From Sporosarcina ureilytica (GTDB lineage Bacteria; Bacillota; Bacilli; Bacillales_A; Planococcaceae), in assembly GCF_001753205.1 (NCBI RefSeq), contig NZ_CP017560.1, forward strand, positions 868,001-932,000: a stretch of DNA of 64,000 bases. The letters are read 5' to 3'. The notes beneath the pieces were generated by a model. That model searched no databases, was not told the DNA's origin, and saw only the letters and a list, made by a program, of their open reading frames with translations. Below, piece after piece: positions 59,307 through 64,000 of this stretch. The position numbers were made by a program, and so were the translations under genes. The stretch's first letter is position 1; every line of letters starts with the position of its first letter.

Positions 59307-59442
59307 AATTAAAACTTACTAACCGTAGGAACTACGGGGATAGCTTGGTAAATAAGAGAAACCGCTGGTGATAGCGTCACAGCTATCCATCAAGTATGCT
59401 CTCTTCCCGAGAATCTCGTGACTTTAGTCATGAGAGGTTCAA
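59290..59442 (+). ncRNA. Candidate omegaRNA (right-end RNA) of TnpB
   Basis: After the tnpB stop the right end folds into CCGTAG/CTACGG (59323-59337), GATAGCT/AGCTATC (59339-59387) enclosing GCTGGTGATAGC, and the terminal CTCGTGACT/AGTCATGAG (59415-59434). This layout fits omegaRNAs, whose scaffold ends at the element boundary and whose guide is the flanking DNA, here starting AAATCTTTAAG. The 5' limit is unknown and may lie inside tnpB. Confidence 0.55.
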
Positions 59443-59484
59443 AAATCTTTAAGAAAGATTAATAAAAAGAACGGTTCGTTTCTA

Positions 59485-59681
59485 AAAAAAATTATGTAAA
59501 GCTTACTGGCAGTACTTTCATTTGCAGGTTGCGGGGTGGTCAATTGGAAGATTGTTTCCGGAGTTTTAACTGTGAAGGTGTTTTTAGTTTTGAGTGCTAT
59601 CGAAATATTTTTAATATATATATTTTCTAGTACAATAGATTTAAAGAACATGAATCAGCAACTGGATTTTTGCTGCTAGCA
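59485..59681 (+). pseudogene. Remnant of a small lipoprotein gene
   Basis: The frame LKKIM, TAA, then SLLAVLSFAGCGVVNWKIVS continues open to TAG near 59681. It looks like a lipoprotein signal peptide (lipobox FAGC) with a stop codon immediately after the presumed start. A second hydrophobic segment follows (VFLVLSAIEIFLIYIFS). It lies just downstream of the IS insertion. No family is recognised. Confidence 0.3.
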
Positions 59682-59708
59682 TACTGTTAGGTTAAAGGAG
59701 TAATTTAC

Positions 59709-60038
59709 ATGAAGTCTTCTAAAAAGTGGTTATGGGCTTTACTAATGATCGCCGTTATTGTAATGATTGGTATGTTGATGCCTAGAGAAACTTACCCATC
59801 GGCAGATACTAGAGTTATTGTAGACCATACTTATCAAACTTATATTGCACCTATTTGTTTTGAGGAATCAAATGCAACAAACTTCCTAGCAGAGTCAACT
59901 TTAAAGGAAGCAGAAAGTTTAAATTATCCGCCACACTCGCCATGTACCGAGGAAGCTTTGGACAGCGAAGATGACAGGCTATTGTCGAGTTTACTTAAAG
60001 AGTTGGGGATATTGAGTAAGAAATGGGATGATTGGTAA
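59709..60038 (+). CDS. Secreted or membrane-anchored hypothetical protein, 109 aa
   Basis: The N-terminus has a positively charged start and one hydrophobic helix (KKWLWALLMIAVIVMIGMLM), either a signal peptide or an anchor. The outer part is acidic, with two cysteines (PICFEES and HSPCTEE, near 52 and 80) that might form a disulfide. AAAGGAGT is 8 nt upstream of the ATG. No domain is recognised and nothing around it suggests a role. Confidence 0.6.
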   Translation: MKSSKKWLWALLMIAVIVMIGMLMPRETYPSADTRVIVDHTYQTYIAPICFEESNATNFLAESTLKEAESLNYPPHSPCTEEALDSEDDRLLSSLLKELGILSKKWDDW

Positions 60039-60089
60039 ATAAACTAACAAGGACATTTCTGGAAGATCTATTGTTACTAAGAGGAGATT

Positions 60090-60167
60090 TTGGAACGTCT
60101 TGTTTCAGGTTTTTTGGTAGTAATGATTGTTTTAATAGCTATGTTTTTCTTGATGACTAACACATAG
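60090..60167 (+). CDS. Possible 25-aa membrane peptide
   Basis: A TTG-started frame with a very good ribosome site (AAGAGGAGA, 4 nt upstream) encodes MERLVSGFLVVMIVLIAMFF then LMTNT, a single hydrophobic span. Its size and composition recall small membrane peptides of Bacillales. Expression is unproven. Confidence 0.35.
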   Translation: MERLVSGFLVVMIVLIAMFFLMTNT

Positions 60168-60277
60168 ATAACCCATTGCTTGACCGATTCTGGCGCAGTA
60201 GTCGAAAAAGCACTGTGCTTGAATCGGCCACATCGTTGCATAGAAGTCTATTGAAAAAGAAAAAGAGGGGGGAAGGT

Positions 60278-60436
60278 ATGGATGCTTTTGATGCTGGTAT
60301 AAATATCATATTTTTTATCTTTATCATTTATTTAATCTCAAGAGTCGCCAATTTTATTAAGCATACGACAGATAAATTAGACGAAATGGATAAAAAGATA
60401 GATGAGATAAGCGAATATATAGACAACAAAGATTAG
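60278..60436 (+). CDS. Small membrane protein with coiled-coil tail, 52 aa
   Basis: The ATG at 60278 follows a strong AGAGGGGGGAAGG site; the longer frame from 60176 lacks one. The protein has a hydrophobic segment (INIIFFIFIIYLISRV, ~8-23), then a charged heptad-like helix (HTTDKLDEMDKKIDEISEYI). This layout is common among short membrane-bound accessory proteins. No function can be assigned. Confidence 0.6.
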   Translation: MDAFDAGINIIFFIFIIYLISRVANFIKHTTDKLDEMDKKIDEISEYIDNKD

Positions 60437-60595
60437 TGATGGTTAATACATCTTCCGCAATTGGAAGTAAAAGAGTGTAGCGAAGTTCTTGGATAGGTTG
60501 TAAAACAAAAGTTAGCTTTACAACCAAAGTTGTGAAGGTAATCCCACATTTTCCCTAAAGCTATTTCCCTCCATGATGACGATCGTAATATCAAA

Positions 60596-60844
60596 TTACA
60601 AATCCTCTTTTAACTGTTTTACATTTCTTGTTTTACCTTTAAATTCCGATATTTTATAATCGACAAAGACGCCGATGATACCTAGTGGTAATCCGCCGCC
60701 AGCTAGCGAAAGGAATAATATAAAAGGGCTGAGCTTTGTTGTTTTTTGAAATAATAGATATAAAACTACAATGGTACCAACAGTTATAAATATACTTGTG
60801 AAATAATAAGTCATTCGAATGTTTTTTAGGTTTTGTTTATTCAT
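60596..60844 (-). CDS. Membrane protein, 82 aa, unknown
   Basis: An 82-aa protein with two hydrophobic segments (about 14-31 and 40-60, the second SPFILFLSLAGGGLPLGIIG) and a basic C-terminal tail (KGKTRNVKQLKEDL). GAGGGTGTG lies before the ATG on the - strand. It is the only - strand gene in this part of the window and converges with the 52-aa gene. No family is recognised. Confidence 0.55.
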   Translation of the reverse strand: MNKQNLKNIRMTYYFTSIFITVGTIVVLYLLFQKTTKLSPFILFLSLAGGGLPLGIIGVFVDYKISEFKGKTRNVKQLKEDL

Positions 60845-61026
60845 GGCACACCCTCGTTTCTAGTCACAATTACCTCTCTCTATATATACTTTCCCTTTTT
60901 ATTTCATTTCAATCGGATTCAGATTATACTTTTCACAAAATTAATAACGTGACATGAATGTAAAAATGCTCACATACCATAAGGGTGAAATGCACACGTA
61001 GTAACTATTCATAAGCGTTTTATATA

Positions 61027-61411
61027 GCATCCTATCACCATGACGTACGCGAATGAAAATGGTTACGTAGTATTAGTAAAATCAACATCGAAATTCTTGA
61101 TTCTTTATCTCGCTAAAACTATAATCATATTTGAAGTTATATTTTTTGGGTTTTCGGTGCTACGAATGCTTGTAATCGTGTCACTTGCTGTGAATTCACT
61201 TTGGAAAAGGTATTAACTAGTCGAGGGAACAGCATCCAATGGCCATGACGTATGCCATTGAAAATGGTAGTTTATCATCAATTATAAGTGCATCGAATTC
61301 ATTGATTTTTTATCTTGTAAAACCTATAATTAAGGGTATTCGTGAAATTTTTTTGGTTATCGGTGTTACGAATGTTAACGATCGTGCTACTGGGAGGCGA
61401 GTTCACTATGG
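61027..61411 (+). repeat. Diverged tandem duplication upstream of nikR
   Basis: 61027-61204 and 61232-61411 are imperfect copies. Shared blocks include GCATCC, CATGACGTA, GAAAATGG, ATCGAA, TTATCT, ATAAT, TCGGTG, TACGAATG and TTCACT. The second copy leads directly into the nikR ribosome site and start codon (GGGAGGCGAG ... ATG). The first ends at the equivalent point in TTGGAAAAGG without a ribosome site. No other gene is seen in 60845-61407. Confidence 0.75.
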
Positions 61412-61827
61412 AAGATTCAACATTAAAAAGGTTCGGTGTGTCAATGGAAGGAAGTTTGCTTCGAAAATTCGATCAGCTTGTCACGCAGAAAGGCTATTCG
61501 AATCGTTCGGAGGCTGTCAGAGATCTTGTGCGTGAAGCGATTTTCGAGCAATCTTCGGAAGAGGATGACCAACTAATTGCGGGAACAATATTATTGTTTT
61601 ATAACCATCATCAAAGAAATTTACTTGAAGAAATGACGACTGTTCAACATGAGATGCATGATTTAATCATGGCAACAACTCATTTTCATCTTAACCATGA
61701 CAGTTGTATAGAACTAATTGTTGTTCAAGGGAAAGCAAGTGATGTGCGCAAATTGAGTAATAAATTAACGAGTTTAATAGGTGTGGAATACGGGAAGCTC
61801 ACAGTCGCACCCGTAGAAAAACTTTAA
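61408..61827 (+). CDS. nikR: Nickel-responsive regulator NikR
   Basis: A 139-aa NikR: an N-terminal ribbon-helix-helix DNA-binding domain (LKRFGVSMEGSLLRKFD, then SNRSEAVRDLVREAI) and a C-terminal ACT-like nickel domain. Nickel ligands correspond to His81, His92, His94 and Cys100 (HFHLNHDSC), with the same spacing as the E. coli His76, His87, His89 and Cys95. It represses nickel uptake when nickel is bound. The ATG at 61408 is chosen because GGGAGGCGAG is about 8 nt upstream. The nickel transporter genes follow 16 nt later. Confidence 0.94.
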   Translation: MEDSTLKRFGVSMEGSLLRKFDQLVTQKGYSNRSEAVRDLVREAIFEQSSEEDDQLIAGTILLFYNHHQRNLLEEMTTVQHEMHDLIMATTHFHLNHDSCIELIVVQGKASDVRKLSNKLTSLIGVEYGKLTVAPVEKL

Positions 61828-61843
61828 TAAAAGGAGTAAGAAT

Positions 61844-63454
61844 ATGCGAAATCGAATTTTGGGATTTAGCTTAATCACTATTTTGTTGATAACAACAATT
61901 TTAGCAGGTTGTTCATCGTCAAAATCAGTTGAAAAGAATACAAGTACTGACAATACGAAAAAGGATGAGTTAGTACTCGCCTTCAATTCGGAGCCTCAAA
62001 CAGGTTTTGACCCGGTGATTGGATGGGGCCGTTATGGTTCGCCATTGTTTCAAAGTACGTTATTAAAAAGAGATGATGACTTGAACATCGTCAATGACTT
62101 AGCCACAGATTACGAAGTAAGTGAAGACGGAAAAACGTGGACCGTTCATTTGCGAGATGATGTGCAATTTTCAGATGGCGAACAGCTGATGGCTACAGAC
62201 GTTGTGTTTACGTATGAACAAACAATGAAAAGCGGTTCGGTAGTAGATATGAATGCTTTGGAAAAAGTTGAAGCCATCGATGCAACAACAGTTGTCTTTA
62301 CATTAAAAGAATCCCAATCGACTTTTATCAATAACCTTATTGCAACGGGAATTGTTCCTGAACATGCTTATAACGAATCGTATGCTGAAAATCCAATCGG
62401 TTCAGGTCCATTTAAACTTGTCCAATGGGATAAAGGTCAGCAACTAATTATTGAAGCGAATGAAAATTATTACGGTAAAACGCCAAATATAAAAAAAATC
62501 ACGTTCTTATTTTTAACTGAAGATGCGGCATTTGCAGCGGCACAAGCAGGTACTGTAGACCTTGCACATATTCCAGCTTCATTTAGTCAGAAGAAAGTTC
62601 CTGGAATGGAATTAAAAGCAGTAAAAACAGTGGATAACCGCGGGATTGTCTTTCCTTATGTTGCATCCGGAGAAATGACAGAAGATGGATTTCCGATTGG
62701 AAATGATGTAACTGCTGACGCTGCGATTCGCCATGCCATTAATATTGGTGTTGACCGTCAAGCGCTAATTGATGGCGTGTTAGAAGGTTATGGAACGCCA
62801 GCGTATACCTCAGTTGATGGGTTACCTTGGTGGAATCCTGAGACGGTTATTGCTGATGGAAATATGGAAGAAGCTAAAAAAATATTAGAAGAAGCAGGTT
62901 GGGTAGACGCGGACGACGATGGCATTGTTGAAAAAGACGGATTAAAGGCGGAGTTTAGTCTTTATTACCCTGCGAATGATGAAGTGCGTCAATCGTTAGC
63001 GATTACTGTTGCCGATATGATAAAACCACTTGGTATCAACATAAAGATTGAAGGAGCAAGCTGGGATATTATTGCGCAAAAGATGTATTCAGAAGCCGTA
63101 TTATTAGGTTGGGGAAGTCATGACCCACATGAATTATACAATATTTATGGTTCTGATAATGCAGGTGTTGAGTATTACAATACAGGTTTTTATAAAAACG
63201 AAAAGGTTGATCAATATTTTGAAAAAGCGCTACGTGCATTAAGTGAAGAAGAAGCCATTGAATATTGGCAAAAAGCGCAATGGGATGGCACAACAGGCTT
63301 AAGCGCAAAAGGTGATGCGCCGTGGGCTTGGCTAGTGAATATCGACCATTTGTATATTGTTAAAGAGGGATTAGATATCGGTCATCAAAGAACCCATGTA
63401 CATGGTCATGGATGGCCTGCAACAGATAATATTGTAGATTGGAAATGGAAGTAA
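61844..63454 (+). CDS. nikA: Nickel-type ABC substrate-binding lipoprotein (NikA-like)
   Basis: A 536-aa binding lipoprotein of the peptide/nickel family 5. The signal peptide ends LAGC (Cys near 23). SBP_bac_5 features follow: LVLAFNSEPQTGFDPV, ENPIGSGPFKLVQW and IRHAINIGVDRQALIDG. The C-terminus holds HQRTHVHGHGW, a cluster of His residues that could bind metal. Nickel is inferred from NikR directly upstream and NikB downstream; opine-metallophore or peptide transport is the alternative. AAAGGAG precedes the ATG. Confidence 0.85.
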   Translation: MRNRILGFSLITILLITTILAGCSSSKSVEKNTSTDNTKKDELVLAFNSEPQTGFDPVIGWGRYGSPLFQSTLLKRDDDLNIVNDLATDYEVSEDGKTWTVHLRDDVQFSDGEQLMATDVVFTYEQTMKSGSVVDMNALEKVEAIDATTVVFTLKESQSTFINNLIATGIVPEHAYNESYAENPIGSGPFKLVQWDKGQQLIIEANENYYGKTPNIKKITFLFLTEDAAFAAAQAGTVDLAHIPASFSQKKVPGMELKAVKTVDNRGIVFPYVASGEMTEDGFPIGNDVTADAAIRHAINIGVDRQALIDGVLEGYGTPAYTSVDGLPWWNPETVIADGNMEEAKKILEEAGWVDADDDGIVEKDGLKAEFSLYYPANDEVRQSLAITVADMIKPLGINIKIEGASWDIIAQKMYSEAVLLGWGSHDPHELYNIYGSDNAGVEYYNTGFYKNEKVDQYFEKALRALSEEEAIEYWQKAQWDGTTGLSAKGDAPWAWLVNIDHLYIVKEGLDIGHQRTHVHGHGWPATDNIVDWKWK

Positions 63455-63470
63455 TTAGGTGAGTATAAAA

Positions 63471-64000
63471 ATGATAAAGAAGTTAGTTCGGTTTTTACTA
63501 TTTAAAACCATTCGCATCGCTACATTATTAGTGGCCATTTGTTTGATATCCTTTCTACTTGTGAAAAATTCACCGATAGATCCGATTCAAGCCTATATTG
63601 GTGCTGATATGTTAAAAGTTGGACCAGAACAGCGTGAGAAAATTGCTGAATATTGGGGGCTGAATGAACCTGTATTCGTTCAGTTTTTAAACTGGGGTTC
63701 AGCTGTCTTGAAAGGTGATTTAGGGACGTCGATGATTTATCGACGTCCTGTCATGGATGTCATTGGTGAAAGATTTCTCAATTCGGTTGTGTTAATGATT
63801 ACTGCATGGATTTTTTCAGGCATTGTCGGATTTATTCTCGGTGTGGTTGCCGCAATGAAGAGGAATACGTGGATTGACCGTGTCATTCAGTGGTATTGCT
63901 ATACACTTGCTTCAACCCCTACATTTTGGGTAGGACTTCTCATGTTGATTGTGTTTGCGGTTTGGCTCGGCTGGTTCCCAATTGGATTAGGTGTGCCTGT
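63471..64000 (+). CDS. nikB: Nickel/peptide ABC permease (NikB type), truncated by the window end
   Basis: The first 176 residues of a DppB/NikB-type permease. It has a membrane helix near 14-36, then the family segments LGLNEPVFVQFLNW-like (EYWGLNEPVFVQFLNWGSAV), KGDLGTSMIYRRPV, and TPTFWVGLLMLIVFAVWLGWFPIG. The ATG at 63471 has AGGTGAG upstream and lies 16 nt after nikA. No stop is reached before 64000, so the gene continues beyond the window; nikC and ATPase genes would be expected next. Confidence 0.88.
   Translation, partial: MIKKLVRFLLFKTIRIATLLVAICLISFLLVKNSPIDPIQAYIGADMLKVGPEQREKIAEYWGLNEPVFVQFLNWGSAVLKGDLGTSMIYRRPVMDVIGERFLNSVVLMITAWIFSGIVGFILGVVAAMKRNTWIDRVIQWYCYTLASTPTFWVGLLMLIVFAVWLGWFPIGLGVP

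Larger units (their letters stand above)
57922..59442 (+). mobile_element. IS200/IS605-type element carrying tnpB, with no functional tnpA
   Basis: The left end has nested hairpins (AAGCCGA/TCGGCTT enclosing CCCGTGACT-TT-AGTCGTGGG, and CATAGC/GCTATG). The right end has the matching hairpin CTCGTGACT-TT-AGTCATGAG followed by TTCAA. Subterminal hairpins in place of inverted repeats are typical of the family. The flank TTTAT on the left is a plausible target/TAM. Exact ends are inferred to within a few bases. Only tnpB is intact, so movement would need TnpA in trans. Confidence 0.8.

Noticed and set aside
61239..61535. 98-codon frame overlapping the nikR start
   Set aside because: It runs out of frame through the well-supported nikR coding region and has no ribosome site at good spacing.

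Overview
The window looks like the chromosome of an AT-rich Gram-positive Bacillales bacterium, most likely a Planococcaceae member (Sporosarcina-like). That placement is inferred from gene content and order. Blocks familiar from Bacillus subtilis appear in recognisable order: ecsAB; uvrBA with a YvlB-like gene; hprK-lgt-ppaX-yvoF; yvcD, trxB, yvcI-rapZ-glmR-whiA-crh and clpP; the complete cggR-gapA-pgk-tpiA-gpmI-eno glycolytic operon; and secG-est-rnr-smpB-ssrA. Almost all of these core genes are on the + strand. Shine-Dalgarno sites are strong, TTG and GTG starts are common, and typical sigma-A promoters and rho-independent terminators are visible.

Region 1-33.8 kb is core genome. It covers ABC export (Ecs), excision repair, HPr kinase and lipoprotein maturation, the RapZ/GlmR/WhiA/Crh cell-envelope and carbon-control cluster, a convergent LemA/TPM-domain pair, a tRNA-Arg(CCG), ClpP behind a CtsR operator, lower glycolysis behind a CggR operator, and the trans-translation set (RNase R, SmpB, tmRNA). 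An unusual array of nine 21-bp units with AACGTT cores lies between eno and secG.

Region 33.8-41.1 kb is an accessory zone that starts at ssrA (tmRNA, tag GKTNNNLAFAA). Three partial copies of the ssrA 3' end follow at about 34.7, 39.65 and 40.95 kb, and each is followed by a related terminator or its remnant. They divide the zone into three cargo segments: a 49-aa basic protein; a TRAP transporter (DctPQM) with an acyl-CoA-dehydrogenase-like enzyme; and a MntA-HepT (MNT/HEPN) toxin-antitoxin pair. This looks like successive integration at the ssrA attachment site with the integrases lost.

Region 41.3-49.3 kb carries transport genes: SstT-type Ser/Thr symporter, two EamA exporters, an orphan peptide-type binding lipoprotein under a SAM (S-box) riboswitch, and a P1B-4 metal-efflux ATPase. 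Region 49.6-56.5 kb is an anaerobic respiratory locus: a perfect FNR-type site, TorD chaperone, Tat-exported molybdopterin catalytic subunit, four-cluster ferredoxin subunit, membrane anchor, an unusual polyferredoxin, and a dedicated TatA/TatC pair. Then come a Dps ferritin behind a PerR-type box, PsiE, an IS200/IS605-type tnpB element with a candidate omegaRNA, several small membrane proteins of unknown role, and a nickel block (NikR, NikA-like binding lipoprotein, and a NikB-type permease cut by the window end). A degenerate 180-bp duplication lies immediately upstream of nikR.
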